DNA of 64,000 nucleotides, from positions 6,422,317-6,486,316 of the forward strand of contig NW_004624801.1 of NCBI RefSeq assembly GCF_000247695.1. The letters are read 5' to 3'. The DNA is from Heterocephalus glaber (taxonomy: Eukaryota > Chordata > Mammalia > Rodentia > Bathyergidae). A program made the position numbers and the translations under genes. Under the pieces are notes generated by a model, which searched no databases, was not told where the DNA came from, and saw only the letters and a list, made by a program, of their open reading frames with translations. Shown here piece after piece: positions 1-12,012 of the stretch. The stretch's first letter is position 1. Each line of letters begins with the position of its first letter.

Positions 1-156
1 CAAGAGCCCAGACCTGCCAGCCCGTGTCACAGAGCCTGTCCTCAGGACCAGCAGCAGAAGAACTAGGGAGCAATTGTTGGGTAATCACAAGGCGGGGCGG
101 GGGCTGGCCTAGCTTTTGTGACTTAACCCCAAGACCAGCTCAAAAGCTGCTCTTCA

Positions 157-370
157 GACAAGGTGGCTCATGTCTGTCATCCCAGCCCTCAGAGGCTGGG
201 GCAGGAGATTTACAAATCTGAACCGGGCCTGGATAATTTAGTGGCTTAGCAAGACCATGTCTCAAAATAAAAAAATACATAAAAAAGGGCAAGGGATGTG
301 GCTCAGTGTGAAGGCCCTGGGTTCAACTTCTAGGACTGCAAATAAACCAATGCCCCCAAAACCGTGCTGT
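157..370 (+). repeat. B1-ID dimer SINE inside duplicated block, copy 1
   Basis: A 7SL-like half (ggtggctcatgtctgtcat..) joins through an A-rich linker to an ID half (gtggctcagtgtgaaggcc). It is flanked by similar gctgctctt and gctgtgctctt, which looks like a degraded target-site duplication. It is absent from copy 2. Confidence 0.75.
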
Positions 371-772
371 GCTCTTTGGGAAGGGGTGAGATATCCCCAG
401 AGCACAGGGAGGAGGCTGGTCATCTCTGGCATAGCAGGGGCACGGGTTTCTGAGTGCCTGATCTCAGGGCCAGGACGCGGTCCACAGGGGACTGGACCCA
501 GCCGGCTGCACAGGAAGGTGGGAGAGAGAGGACAAGGTGCCCTTTGTTCCCACCTCTCAGGACCCTGGGCCTGCCCAGCCTGTGCTCCTGTCTCCTGGGT
601 GCTGCGCACCAGGAGGAGTGGACTGGGTCCTGGCCCCAGCTCTCAGTTTGCCCTGAAACATGCTCAGTGGGCCAGGAGACCCCGTGTATGTCCCTGAGCC
701 GCTGATGGCCGAGCTGGTGATGGAGCCAGCAGCCTGTGGCTGGGCAGCCAGGTGTGCTTGCCCCATTCAGAA
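371..772. repeat. 402-bp block, copy 1, in ST6GALNAC2 intron 6
   Basis: It matches 19611-20012 base for base without gaps (constant offset 19240), with four mismatches counted by eye, about 99%. A weaker match continues on the left (about 35-156 against 19455-19610), but there copy 1 is diverged, lacks about 50 bases and is split from the block by a B1-ID insertion at 157-370. Right of 772 the similarity ends at once. It has open frames in several directions, but none resembles a protein I know. Confidence 0.9.
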
Positions 773-1000
773 GACCCTGAGCCAATAGGGACCAGTAGGG
801 CCTCCTGGGCTTCCCTGAGGCTAGGCAAAAAAGGGGAGGCTCTCTAATGCTGAATTATGGTGAATGGTTTTGGATCACTGAGTTCTTAGGGATTTTCTCA
901 TTGCCCTTCACCCAGCTTCTCTACCCCACCAAGGGCCTGGGAGCCGGGGGACAGGACCCAGCTGCTATTGCAGCCTCACACCACTGCCCCTGCTGCTCAC

Positions 1001-1104
1001 CTGTCTCCTTCATCAGGGCCCTCAGGGACAGGCACACCCAGAATGGCTGATCTCAGCATCAGGTACTCACGGATGCTTGAGGGGATGAAGATATAGCGCA
1101 AGTC
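1001..1104 (-). CDS. ST6GALNAC2: ST6GALNAC2 exon 6
   Basis: It encodes [20 protein letters not shown] and then ILGVPVPEG. The acceptor is ccctgacag and the donor is gtgagc. It is 104 bp, the same as ST6GALNAC1 exon 6. It is too short on its own to give a long open frame, so an ORF scan misses it. The next exon (expected to begin RPHAYFG) is not present in bases 1-1000. Confidence 0.93.
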
Positions 1105-4100
1105 CTGTCAGGGCAAAGCCAGGGCTGCATTCAACTGCTGCTCTGAGGGAACAGCCCTCTATCTAATCTTGGCACTTGAGCTAACAGGAGTCTCTTTACA
1201 GGGCTTTATTCCCACTCTGTGGTAACATGGTGATTTTCACTATATGCTCACAAGTGCTTTGAAACTCCTCCCTACAAGAGACAAAGCCTTACCCAGGAGG
1301 CTAAAACAGGAGGCTCACACATTCACGCCCAGCTTGGGGAACCTAGTGACTTGATAAGACCTTGTCTCAAAGTAAAGAATGAAAAGGACTTGGAATGTAG
1401 CTTGGCGTGAAGGCCGTGGGTTCAATTCCCAGTGCTGGGGGGAAAAAAAGAATAAAGATCCAGGTGTGGCAGCACATGCCTGTAGTCCCAGCACTTGGGA
1501 GACTGAGGCAGGGGGATTGCTGCAAATTCCAGGCCAGCCAGGGCTATATAGTGAGTTCAAGGGCAGCCTGAACTACATAGCAACACCTTGTCTCACACAC
1601 ACAAAAAAGAGTTTTTCTGTAAAATAGAAAAAGTGGGCAGTAACAGCATATGACTTTGGAGACTAGGTAATAAAAGGGGCTGAGGCTTCCTTGCTGTCTT
1701 TGAGTGAAGCTAACTGTCACGAGGTGAGGCCTCTCTGGGCGCACAGAGGGGCCCGGGTGGCAAGCATCTGTGACTGGGCCATCCTGACTCAGCTCCGACT
1801 GAGGCTTCAGATGACAGCAGTATTACCACCACCTGAGAGAGAGCCAGAATCACACCCCAAAGCCACTCCCAGACTCCCAAGTCATTGAAGCGGTAAGATA
1901 ATACATATTTTTTGTTTAAAGTTTTGGAGTCGGTTGTTATGTAGCAATAGATGACTCATGCAGGTGCTGAGGCCACACTGGAAACCAAGCTGCTGCCCCA
2001 TTTCGTTCTGTTATGAGCTAATGGGGTGCTAGGGTGCCTCGGACTCTCTTGCATGCCCTGCTCAGAGGAAGAAGCTTCTGGAAACCCAGCCATGCCTTGT
2101 CCAGCACCACAGATGCCCTTCCCTAGGAACTCCTTAGCCCTGCATATGGCACCCGGAGCGCCTGAGGTGGGAAGTATGGATTTAGGGCAACTGTGTATGG
2201 TTGAAAGAACACAAGGCCAGCAGACAGGTTCACATGCTGGTTCCTGCTCACTAGCTGTGGCCTGGCGCATGCTCCTTACTTTCTTTGCATCTGTTTCCTA
2301 CATAGGGCTATTGTGAGAACACAGGGGGTCAAACAGTATTCTTTTGGTGGGCCCGGTGGGGAAATGGAAATAACTTTACTGCTGTGACCAAGGGGCTTAG
2401 ATTTTGATAATTCTAGCTAAGTGACCTTGGACATCTTCCCAGGTTTTTCAGTGTCTGAGTTTGGCCATCTGGAAATAGATATGATGATCCCACTCCTGTG
2501 GGCTGCTGTGACGACCATGTCCGTGCCCCGTGGCATGCTGGGAACAGGGGAAGGCCCTTGATAAATACCCTTCCCCTGTGCACAGCTCCTATAGGCTAAT
2601 CTTCTCAGAGATTGTGAGCTCTTGCCAGGTGAAAGGGCACCGAGTTCTCATCTCCCCACAAGTAAAGGGGTTTTCCTGGCACCTGTCAAATGCCTGGTAT
2701 GATATCAGCATTCAGTAAATATTAGCCATTCATCTTCTGTGCTCTAGAGAAGGCCTGAGTGGCCTGAAAGAATGTGGAGTCCTTGACCAGCTCCTCCTGC
2801 AGCTTTAATTGCTCCATCCCAGGCACCCAAGATCCTGGTGCTGCCTCTTTCTATGCACTGGACATGGGCCCCGAGCCCTGGGGTCCACCCCACAGAGGGG
2901 CCCCAGGAAGATGGCGCCCACTGCCAACCACAATGCTGTGCCCAGCAGGGCCTCACCTGTCCTTGTGGCACAGAGGTGAAGCCCAGGTCCCAGTAGGAGA
3001 TGAGAGAGTTCTTCATGGTGTTCACAGTGAAACCATAGAAGGAGGTCTTGGTGCCCACATCGCGCTCGAAGCCTTTGATCACAGCTCCGTTGAGTCTGGC
3101 CGGGGCAGAGGGCCGTCAGTGTCTTTGTAGTTACACCACACTACTGCTTTACTTCATTTCCATGGCTCTTCGCCTGTCGCCTTTGCACACTTCTGCACCT
3201 AGGTCCAGAAGCCAGCCCCATGCCCACTCCCCCAGCCCTCAAGGGATGCCCAGTGAGTGGGTAAATCTGGCCCCGGTGGCCCCTTCCTCCCCGGTCCCCT
3301 TGCACTGGGCACCCATGCTCCATGTTGAGGGTCTGCTGAGCCTTCTTCTAGGCTTGTCTGTCCATCACGGTTACTTGGCCCCTGTTTCCCTGTCCCTTGT
3401 CCTCGGGGAAGACGCTCCCTGGGCCACTGAACACCAGTTGTCCACCCAGCTCTTCTGCTCCCACACCTGGCTTCTGCCCTCATACCTGAACACATAGTCA
3501 TGGGCATCAATGTCCAGACCCTGACGGGACCCGTTCAGAATGCCTCCGTTACCCACCACGGCACACCGGATGCAGTTGCCAGGGGGCTCCCTGGAGGGGG
3601 CAAATAGCTCTGCGGTCTTGGAGCTGTTCAGAAGGCTCAGGGTGGAGGTGATGGCTGTGGGTGAGGACAAGGGGTAGCCATGAGGAGGGTGGTCACCAGG
3701 GTCACTGAGGTCTTCTCAGACCCTCTGGCCAGGCACCTCAGCTCACCTGAGGCCTGACCCCAGCCCCTCCCAAGAAGCACAGAAGCTGGGTGCAACATGG
3801 CAGGAGGGTTGAAGAGGCGTGGCTGGGCCTTCATGGCCTTAAGAACTTCTACAACTGATGGCACAGGCCTATGATCCCAGCACTCAGGAGGCTGAGGCAG
3901 GAGGAACACCACAAGTTTGAGGCCATCTGGGGCTACATAGAGCGCTCAAGGCCAGCCAGCCTGAACTACACAGCAGGTCCCTTTCTTAAAACAACAAACA
4001 GGGCCAGGAGCCGGGGATGTAGCTCAGCAGTGTAGTAGCAAATGGGAGGCCCTGGGCTTGATTCCTGGTACCAAAAAAGAAAAGAAAAAGAAAACTCCCC

Positions 4101-7100
4101 CATAAAAATTTAATAAAGGGCTGGGGTATGGTCCAGTGGTAGAGTGCTTGCCTATACACGTAAGGCCCTGAGTTTGACTCCCAGCATCCTCCCTGCAAAA
4201 GAACTCAAATAACCAGTCCACTCAATACTGTGTGCATTACAAAAGAAAGGAATCTGAGGCATGTGTGGGGCAGATTTAACATGGAGGGCGGAATGGAGTG
4301 TGGCATGGCCACAGCAAAAACCATAAGCAGGGCTGTTGAGGCCCCAAGGGCTCTGTCCTCAGTTCCCATTGGACAATGGACACTTTCATGCCAGGGAGGC
4401 CCCGGGGATGGTGAGGCTGCTGAGTGGGGGCACCCTCACCCCTGCCTAAGCCCTGGGTGCTTGGATGAAGGCGCGAGGTGCGGGAGGATTCACACAGCTG
4501 GGGTCTGGGAGGAGAGAGTCACAGGAGACTCCACGTTACAGACGCTGTGAGGGCAGAGGGCCTGGGGGCACAGAGCAGGGGAGAGGTAGCAGGTGGAGGG
4601 TTACCTTGGCGGGAGAGCCCCTGCCAGCCATAAGGGGCTTTGTGGCGGCTCAGGCTGTCCCAGAGCTCTGGGGTGAGAAGGCCGCCCCACAGCAGCACTG
4701 GAATGGAGAGATCAAACAGGCCCCAGAAGTGGCGGTGCTGCCTAATGGCCATGGAAAGGGAGTGTGGGCAGGGCCCGCTCTGTGGGAGAGAAGATGAGGG
4801 CTGAGCCCTGTGGGGCAGGGCTTGGGGTGGGGGGAGGCCTCCCAGGAGCCCACAGACCCCCCAGGAGAAAGAGTGACAAGGCCTGAGCCGCCCTCCCCAT
4901 CTAGACTGGGGCCACCCTTGGAACTTCAGGCTGAGACTCTGGGCGTCCAGCAGCCTGATGGGGTCGGAGAGCATTCTGGATTGAGTCTGTCCAGCCCTCC
5001 TCCTCCAGGCGCCACCTCTCCATGCTCTGTTGAGTCTGGCATCCTACTCCTTCCCCTACATGTGGGCAAACCTTGGGCACTTTCCAGTGGCTGGGTATGA
5101 CCTGGGCGTTGGCATCCATCAACCTGGATGGAGATCTTAGCTCTGGTAATTGTCCCTGTAAGATTCCAGTGTGAAAGGGCTGCCAGGAAGATTTATAATC
5201 AAACTTCTTTCTTCCTGTTGATATCTACTTTCAGCTCATGGAGTGTTCCCCCACCCCCAATATTCAAGTTCATCTAGAACCTTAGGATGCGACTTTATTT
5301 GCAGATGTAGTCGAGATGAGACCATGTGGGGTTAGGTGAGGCCCTAACTCCAATGCCTTAGCCCTTCCTGAAAGGAGGCCACATGAAGACAGAGAAGGCC
5401 GTGTGATGATGGAGGCGTAGAATGGAGTGTGGCAGCTGCAAGCCAAGGGACACCAGGAGCCACATGATGCCAGGAGAGACCAGGGAGGCTTCCTTAGAGC
5501 CCTGGCCATGGCACTGCCAACACTTTGGGCCTTCTGGCCTTCAGAATTGATGGAGAATCATCTGCTGCTTTAAGTCACTCAGCCTCAGCGGCCATTTGTC
5601 CCAGCAGCCACACAAAAGGAGCACAGCACCTTGGTGCTTGAGGGCCCTGGGGAGGGCAGAGTTGCTTCCCCACAATATGGGAATCTCACTCAGCCTTGTT
5701 CTCTCGAGGGTTACTGTTACTACCGAACAGGGCTCTTCATTAAGAGTTGGTTTGGTCAAAGGATGGAGCAAGCAATGGCCATAAAGTTGTTTCTGCTATG
5801 ATATAACACGAGAGTGTCTGAAATTCACTGTATGACTCAAAACTGTGCAATCAAAACCACAGGACTTACGGGGCGGCAGGATGAGTGGCAAAACACTCAG
5901 AAACATTGTCCGTGATGCATAAAACTGAAGATAGGGATTCAAGACAGATGGAAACCTGTTGCCTGGTGGAGAAACACAGAAATACTAACAAAACGATGGC
6001 ACTGTATCTTGCAAAGACCTGAGACTTGCTTGTGGATGCGGGTGTTGGAAGGGCAGCCGCTTGTGAGTTATTGTGAAATGGGCAGCGGGTTTGTCAAAAC
6101 AAGAAGGGAAGCTGTAACAGCGGGTCACCGCACGCGCAGCCAAGCTGATGGTGTCACAAGGGTTGTGTATGTGCGCTTTTTGTGTCTTCCCTCGAGGTTC
6201 TGCTGAGTTGGTGTGATTTCCACATTTACCTAGCGTCCTCACAAAGCCGCTCAGAAGGAAACTCAAAATTTGTAGGATGCTCAAGTTGGTGCTAATATAG
6301 CAACCTCATTGGAACAAAGTCTCAAAGCAGGCAGTACTGCAGAACAGACCACAGTTGCAGGGGCACTTTATGAGCTTCTGGGGAAAATCTCCAGGTCTCT
6401 AAATCAGGAAGGGCTGGGCTTCCCTTGGGCAGCTGGCTTGCTTTTAGCTCATGGATATGGTAGTGAGGTTTCTTAGCTCTGGCCACCAGGAAGCTCAGAG
6501 TCCTGTGGTATACTTTTCAGGCACTTATCTAATATTGTCTTATTTTTCTACCTTTTTCCTCATTTTGTTTTATTATGTTTTGGCCTTATGTATGGATTCA
6601 GCTTGACATGAGTGCAGCCATCTTAAAGCATAACTGCCATGCTTGCCCCAAAGTAACCCTCGCTGGTTTTTCCTGCATAGTTTCCCAGCAAACTATAAAT
6701 AGATAAGACCATGAAAGTCACATGTAGACTTTACAAGCAGAGACTGGCTCCAGGGATACATCAGACTCTTTGATATTAAAACCAGATACATTTCAGCCAG
6801 GATGAAGTCACTGTTGTCATATCCTATAGGTACACTCCTCTTTCTGCCCCAAATAGAGGTGCTCCAACTGGTCTTCCTGCCACCCAAGGCCATGCTTGAA
6901 TCAGTAAGTCCCCCAGTAAACTCTACATCTGTGTGCCTCTCTTTTTTAGTCTCACACACCTTGGGGCCAGTCCTCATACACCAGGACCGAACTGTCCTGG
7001 AGTACTTTGTTACATGTGTCCAAAAGCCACCTCCAACCCTTTGTTTCAAATCAGGCAGAGATATACATCAGGATCAAGTAGCAAAGACTTGGGAAACTTA

Positions 7101-10100
7101 TAGATCACCTGGTCCAAACACTCTAAAGATGCATAAGGCCACTCTTCAGCCTGCTGGCCAAGTATCCACTGGCTTCCTCTTGACACAAGTGGCCCCATGC
7201 CCTGCTAGGGTGGTTGACTCCGTTTCTGAACACGTGACTGTCACTGAGCTCTTGTACGCAGTGAAGTCTTTCTCCCTGAGGCCCTAGCTCAGTCTCTCGG
7301 GGATTAGGAGCAACTTAACCCATACTAATCCAGAGCGATAAAGTCATCACCCGATCGAGGTGTGGAGCCAGGGTGGCAGGGGGCCTCTAGCCCACCTGGT
7401 GCACAGCCAGGTTCTGTGAGCAGAGGAGGCCTCACATCCCCAGCTCCTTGAGTGAACCTAGCTTCTCCGTGCCTCTGTTTGTTCCTCTGGAAGGGCTCCC
7501 TCCTCAGATGCTGTGGGATTTGATGAAAGAACAGGGCTAGACAGGGCCTCGGGTGCCTGTGGTGGACACTGGCTACTGCTCAGGGTTATGGACCAGGTAT
7601 CACGGTTCTCAGGCCCTGAGCAGTCAGGAACCATCTTCCCAGCACTTGCAGAGGACACTGTGGTGAGCAGTTACAATGGGACTCAGAGTAAGAAAATATT
7701 TGGAGGAGTAGAGTGTAAAATCCACTTGACATTTCAAGATAACATCTTGACTCCTAAGAACGTTTCAATAGTGACATCCCACGAGTACATATTTATTTGT
7801 CCTTCTCTGCTATCAAGATACAGGAAACCCTAGTGGTCAGGTCTAGGATACCCAGAGAGGATGAATGCTGGTGGAGTTCCGGGGAGCTCAGGCCCAGCAA
7901 TCTCATGAAAATATTCTTTCCCCGGCTTCTGCACTAACTTGAGGATGCTCAAAACTGCCACAGGGTGGCCAACCACTGTACCTTTCTGGTCTCAGAATTT
8001 GGTGCCTTGAGTCCAAAGAATTCTCGAGGTGTCATGATGTCCCTGGGGAAGAAGGCAGAAGTAAAGGAAGGGTCTGACTCAGCCACGTCGGCAGGGCCAA
8101 CTGACCCCCGAGGAGTTTCCGGGCGGATTCCTTAGCTCAGGGTCCAAGAGGTGTCCGCCTTTTGCATCCTTTTGCTTCCATGCTCCTATTCTTGCTCATA
8201 TCTCTTCTTTAGGCTCAAAAAATACTGTCACTTAATGATGTTCTGCCCAGCTGCATAAACCCCCAAATTAAGGGAATGCTTCAGAGAGGGGCAGAAATGT
8301 GACATATAGGGACAATGGGATGGTTAAAATACAAAAATATAGGCAAGATCGCTAGTCTCTGGAATTATGACAATCTGAGGGGTCCCCTGCCAGAGCCCCA
8401 GAGGCAGGCAGGAGTGTGTCCAGTGTCCGGCTTGGGGCATGGCTCGGAGGCTGGCTCCCTGGTGTGTACATGGCTCTACCACTGGCCAGCTGTACAGTCT
8501 CAGGCAGTTACTGAATTTCTTGGAACATCAGCCTCCTCATCTGTATGCTAGGGATCACCAGACTGAGTCCCCCTGATTGTTGGGAGGAGTTCAACAGAAA
8601 GTGTAGGTTATTGAACATGAAAAGCACCCTCTGAATGTTGGCTATGGTTACCTAACGGAGCAAGGCAAAGGACCTTGTGCCAGCTTCTTATTAGTGTCTT
8701 TTCTGGAAGGAGTTAAGGAGCTAATGCTACTACCTGGTCCCAACTCCCAATTCCTAGGCACCAGGTGGTGGCCCGGGCAGCAAGGCAGAGGGAAAGCAGG
8801 AAGGAATACGGGCCCTGGTGCATTCAAAGGGTGGCCAGGCCGCCCTGGCCCCTCTGTTGCTCCAGTAGGCACAAGGAAGCAGATGGGGGAGGACTGGGAA
8901 CGGCCAATTTGCAAGGGAAGCAAAGGCCTCATGTAGGTGTGAGACAGCCGAGCCACTCAGGAGCCTGTGACCTGCCTTCCTTAGGTTTCCCAGATTTCTG
9001 GGCAGACCCTAGGGGGCTTCCCAGAAAGAGCGGGGATGATCCTTTCCCCTCTCCTCCCTTTCCCCCTCTGTCAGGCCATGAGCACAGTGTGAGCCCCTCT
9101 GAGGAGGAGCTGGGGCGAAGTGCTCAACCTCAGCTATCCAAGAGAAAAACACATCTCTGGATTCTGATCTGATCCATTCCACTCCCACCCTAATTCCTAC
9201 CAGGTGATTCCAATGTGCAGGCAGATTTGAGAGCTGGATGGAAGAACTGCTGAACAGGACAGATTTGAGACAGGTGGGGGAGATTTCCTGGAGGGCAGTA
9301 ATGGGACCCCCTCCCCAACTTGATTGTTGCTCAGAACTCTCCCAGCCTCTGGGAAGCCAGGTGTTTCTTCCAAGTATCCCTTGTAGTCTTTGACTTCTCC
9401 CAGGATTCCAAGCGCTTCTGGTTACCTGCCTGAGTGCCAGGAAAGGCACGGGAAGAGGGCTAGCCACCTGTGCCCCTCAAGGAGCTCTTACCGGTCTCAG
9501 GAAAAATAGGACAATGTCACGCATCTTTCAGAAAATTAAATTTCCTCAACCTACATCCTATTCTTACTAATTCAGAGTCCTAAAGGAGCTGGGGATTTAG
9601 CTCAGTGTTTCCGCTGCCTGCCTCACAAGGGCAAGGTCCCAAGTTCAATCCCTGGTACCAAAAAAAAAGTCTGAAGGAATTCAGAGTCCTAAAATGTTCT
9701 TTTCCTTTTTTTTTTTTTTTTGCAAAATAATGTTGACAATAGATGCTGACAGCCCTACTTTGACTTTCACCTTTCTTTTTTTTTTTTCTGGTATGGGGGA
9801 TTGAAAGCAGGACCTTGCGCCTTCCAGGCATGCAGCAGAACCACTGAGCATTTATAAATCCCCAGCCCTCTCACCTTTCTTTTACAAAAAATAAATCTGA
9901 AAAAAACAGGTCTGGAAATCTTCACATCTGGAAACCACTGAACCAGATTCTCCTGTGAGGAGATTTCCAGACTGGATTCTTCTTTAAGGTGGAATAAGAA
10001 CCCCTACCTGGGGCTCCACAGACTCTATTACAGCCACTGTTCTTCCAGGGCTGGCCCAGTAGCCAGCCATGTCCGTTTGATGTCCCTAGCTGGAGGTCAC

Positions 10101-12012
10101 ACAGGCGGCTGTTCCTACCCAGCATGCCATCCGCTTCCCATCCTCCACTTTCCTGGACTAAATCTCCACCTCCCACAGGGAGGCTGAGTCCTGACCTGCC
10201 CGGGGTTTAAGGTACAGCACAAATATCACCAGAGTCTCGAACCATACTAAGTTTTGAAAACAAAATCTTTGAAAGTTTTTTCCAGGGGCTGGGGATTTAG
10301 CTCAGTGGCACCATGCCTGCTTGCAAGCACAAGGTCCTGAGTTCGATCTCCGGTTCAAAAAAAATTTTTTTCCTCCCTGAGATTCAATGGAGGAACAATA
10401 AACCTCATTTTAAGGTTGTATTAGGTACTTCTAGGATATTAATGACTTCAGGTATTAGTTGCTAAAGTAACCTTCCTACCAAGAAGACTTGGCACAGAAT
10501 CCTCTGAACATGCTACCTGTCACTTTGCAACCTGCATGTGTCCTTCGACCTTACCTCCCAAGAGCAGACGCTCATTTGGTTTTCAGCTGCACCCTCTGGG
10601 GCAAGGTTGCTGGGGAGCATGTAGGTGTGCAGGTGCACAGAGCTGGGATGGGAAAAGCTGGTGGAGAGGCTTCCACAGGGGGCTGAGGGTGCTCTCCTGG
10701 TTCCACAGCTCAGACTCGGTTATGGCTCCATCTGCCTGCCACAAGTTTTAAAGCTAAATCATTTTGAGGCTTCTTTAGTAACTGGAACCTTCACCTACCA
10801 AAAGCAATGTCTTAGGTTTTTGTTGTTGTTGCTGCTGAGACATAATATCTGACACCCAAAGTTGAAGGAGGAATGGTTTATTTAGCTCACAGTTTATAGA
10901 GGTTTTAATCTATAATCTGCTGGCTCCACGGCAAGGTGGCATGGCAGACAAGTATTGCAGAGGACAAACAGTTTATGGTTCGCAGAAGGTAACAAAGCAA
11001 CAAGAGAGGGACCTTAACAGCCTCCTTTTGTCCCTCATATCTTATCCAGGCTACTTGGGGTGGGCAGCACTCACACCCTTAATCTTAGTGCCCTTGATCC
11101 GAGCACTGCACCATGAGTCGATCCCAGCGTCACACACTCTGGATCCAGCCACCTCTGAAAAGCCCTACCTATGACTGCAGGAGGCTTTGGGGGGACGTCT
11201 AGACACAGCCGTAACAGGCAGGCCCTCAAGTTTCTCCTCAGGGAGCACGAATGAAAGACAGGTGGTCAGGCCAAGCCGATGGGAGGAGGCGCGGGCAGGG
11301 GTCTGGAAGGACCCAGACCTGGCCCGGTTCCCCTGGGAGTCCTCTCTTCGTGGGATCGCGCCCAGATGGGGCTTTTTCGGAACAGAGTAGAGCAAATAGG
11401 GCCCAGGGGGAGGAGGACAGGGCAGAGACCAGAGTGAGTAGGGAAGGCCACTGGGCACCGCCTGCGTGAGGATCCTGGCAGAGGTGGAACCTGGCCGACT
11501 TGGGTCTCTGAGCAAGAAGTAGAGTCCGGCAAAACACAAAAAAGTGACATTATGGAGAGCTCGTGACTCCAAAGGAACTGTGTTTATCCAACCGCAGTAC
11601 CCAGCCGGGTCTCAACAACAGAAAGTGTTCTGGTTAGGCTTGGAAGGAATTAACTGACACAGGTGTGGGGGCTTCGGGTCCCTCTTGGACGCGCGAAGAG
11701 GCCCTGGCGTGCCCCCAGGCGGGAGATCAGCGCCGGGCGCGGACTCGGGGCTCACCGCGAGCCGTCGCAGAGGGGTCAACGCGGAGGGCGGGCTGAAGGC
11801 TGACGGCGTCCGGGGAGCCCTGGGTGGTGGGCGGGCGCCTCCCCGCTGGCCCCCTGCGCCCTCGGGTCAGCGCCCCGCAGACCCTACCTGGCTCCGGACC
11901 AGGGCTCCGGGAACGGCTCCACGGACGAGGAGTACAGGGCGAAGAGGATCCCCGCGCAGGCAGCGACCAGCAGGAGAAGCAGCCAGAGGACCCGGCCGCG
12001 CGGGAACCCCAT
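1001..12012 (-). CDS. ST6GALNAC2: Alpha-N-acetylgalactosaminide alpha-2,6-sialyltransferase 2, exons 1-6 (3' part outside window)
   Basis: Golgi type II membrane enzyme that transfers sialic acid from CMP-Neu5Ac to the 6-OH of GalNAc in O-glycans. Six exons were read by hand: 11888-12012, 7982-8042, 4605-4779, 3486-3654, 2957-3095 and 1001-1104. All have AG/GT borders and matching phases, giving 773 coding bases (about 257 residues of a family protein near 374). Residues 1-41 hold a short cytoplasmic tail and a Leu-rich anchor. The variable stem follows, and then the catalytic domain. Sialyl motif L runs from about residue 151 ([13 protein letters not shown]) through DAHDYVFR to the GTKTSFYGF region, across exons 4-5. 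Motifs S, III and VS belong to the missing exons. The protein follows human ST6GALNAC2 closely ([24 protein letters not shown]), which separates it from ST6GALNAC1. It lies downstream of its paralogue in the same direction, as in human 17q25. I see no frameshift or early stop in the part present. Confidence 0.95.
1283..1445 (+). repeat. B1-ID dimer SINE (old)
   Basis: Diverged B1 half, a linker, then an ID half ending 'gttcaattcccagtgctggg'. A second B1 follows directly. Confidence 0.65.
1455..1600 (+). repeat. B1-like SINE
   Basis: Shows tgcctgtagtcccagcactt and gaggcagggggattgctgca, with a tail part 'gcctgaactacatagcaaca' and a CA-rich end. Confidence 0.8.
1640..1955 (+). repeat. MaLR/MLT-like LTR fragment
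   Basis: The 3' part resembles MLT-type LTR ends: a run like 'gataatacatattttttgtt' and 'gttatgtagcaatagatgac'. Diverged, by recall only. Confidence 0.45.
2195..2740 (+). repeat. MIR and L2 fragments in ST6GALNAC2 intron 5
   Basis: 2195-2315 and 2400-2520 have the MIR core (acctc/tgtttcc..tctg pattern). 2590-2735 ends like L2 ('gtatgatatcagcattcagt..aaatatt'). All are old and diverged. Confidence 0.5.
2957..3095 (-). CDS. ST6GALNAC2: ST6GALNAC2 exon 5: second half of sialyl motif L
   Basis: It encodes [20 protein letters not shown] then GFT and the GFTSVPQGQ segment. It is 139 bp, exactly the size of ST6GALNAC1 exon 5, with the same phases (2 in, 0 out). Confidence 0.97.
3486..3654 (-). CDS. 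ST6GALNAC2: ST6GALNAC2 exon 4: first half of sialyl motif L
   Basis: It encodes STLSLLNSS followed by [19 protein letters not shown] and IDAHDYVFR. The second Cys of CIRC begins motif L, the CMP-sialic-acid binding motif, and forms the conserved disulfide with motif S. The exon is 169 bp and ends in phase 2. Confidence 0.97.
3850..3995 (+). repeat. B1-like SINE in ST6GALNAC2 intron 3
   Basis: Contains gatcccagcactcaggaggc and the tail half 'ccagcctgaactacacagca'. Two ID copies follow. Confidence 0.8.
4012..4200 (+). repeat. Two ID SINEs in a row in ST6GALNAC2 intron 3
   Basis: The first (4012-4078) has ggggatgtagctcag..tggtaccaaaa and an A/G tail. The second (4118-4200) is older, with 'gctggggtatggtccagtgg' and gactcccagc. 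Confidence 0.75.
4605..4779 (-). CDS. ST6GALNAC2: ST6GALNAC2 exon 3: end of stem, start of catalytic domain
   Basis: It encodes a 58-residue piece with [11 protein letters not shown] and [13 protein letters not shown], both characteristic of ST6GALNAC2. The acceptor is ctcccacag and the donor is gtaacc. The exon is 175 bp and ends in phase 1. Confidence 0.95.
5285..5600 (+). repeat. MLT1-like LTR fragment in ST6GALNAC2 intron 2
   Basis: Resembles the 3' half of MLT1-class LTRs: 'gaggccctaactccaatgcc', then 'ccttctggccttcagaattg' and 'tgctttaagtcactcagcc'. No coding capacity. Confidence 0.55.
7982..8042 (-). CDS. ST6GALNAC2: ST6GALNAC2 exon 2: stem region (61 bp)
   Basis: This small exon encodes [20 protein letters not shown], which aligns with the human stem (DTTSFEAFF..ASNS). 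It joins exon 1 in phase 2 to restore an Arg codon and ends in phase 0 at a gtacag donor. The stem is weakly conserved, so identification rests on position, phase and the shared FF-K-NS pattern. Confidence 0.82.
8460..8650 (+). repeat. MIR SINE fragment in ST6GALNAC2 intron 1
   Basis: 'accactggccagctgtacag' and 'catcagcctcctcatctgta' are typical MIR core and 3' pieces. Confidence 0.6.
9585..9669 (+). repeat. ID SINE with intact target-site duplication
   Basis: ID body with an A-tail, flanked by attcagagtcctaaa at 9570-9584 and again at 9679-9693. It lies in ST6GALNAC2 intron 1. Confidence 0.92.
9780..9870 (-). repeat. ID SINE with target-site duplication
   Basis: Reverse ID body with a T-run at its left. 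tcacctttctttt occurs at 9767-9779 and 9871-9883. Confidence 0.88.
10285..10368 (+). repeat. ID SINE
   Basis: ggggctggggatttagctca body ending 'gttcgatctccggttc' with a short A-run. No clear flanking repeat. Confidence 0.88.
10815..11170 (-). repeat. MaLR-like LTR fragment upstream in intron 1
   Basis: Begins like a reversed MaLR end (ctgctgagacataatatctg, then 'gaatggtttatttagctcac'). Diverged, tentative. Confidence 0.4.

Noticed and set aside
420..785. 121-residue open frame, also present at 19660-20049
   Set aside because: Its conservation between copies is explained by 99% DNA identity. Other frames are equally open, and no domain is recognised.
1..1000. Search for ST6GALNAC2 exons 7-9
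   Set aside because: No stretch encodes the expected motif S or HPDF segment, so these exons are placed outside the window.
9570..9693. Regular short repeats as CRISPR-like arrays
   Set aside because: They are single SINE target duplications in a mammalian genome, without spacer arrays.
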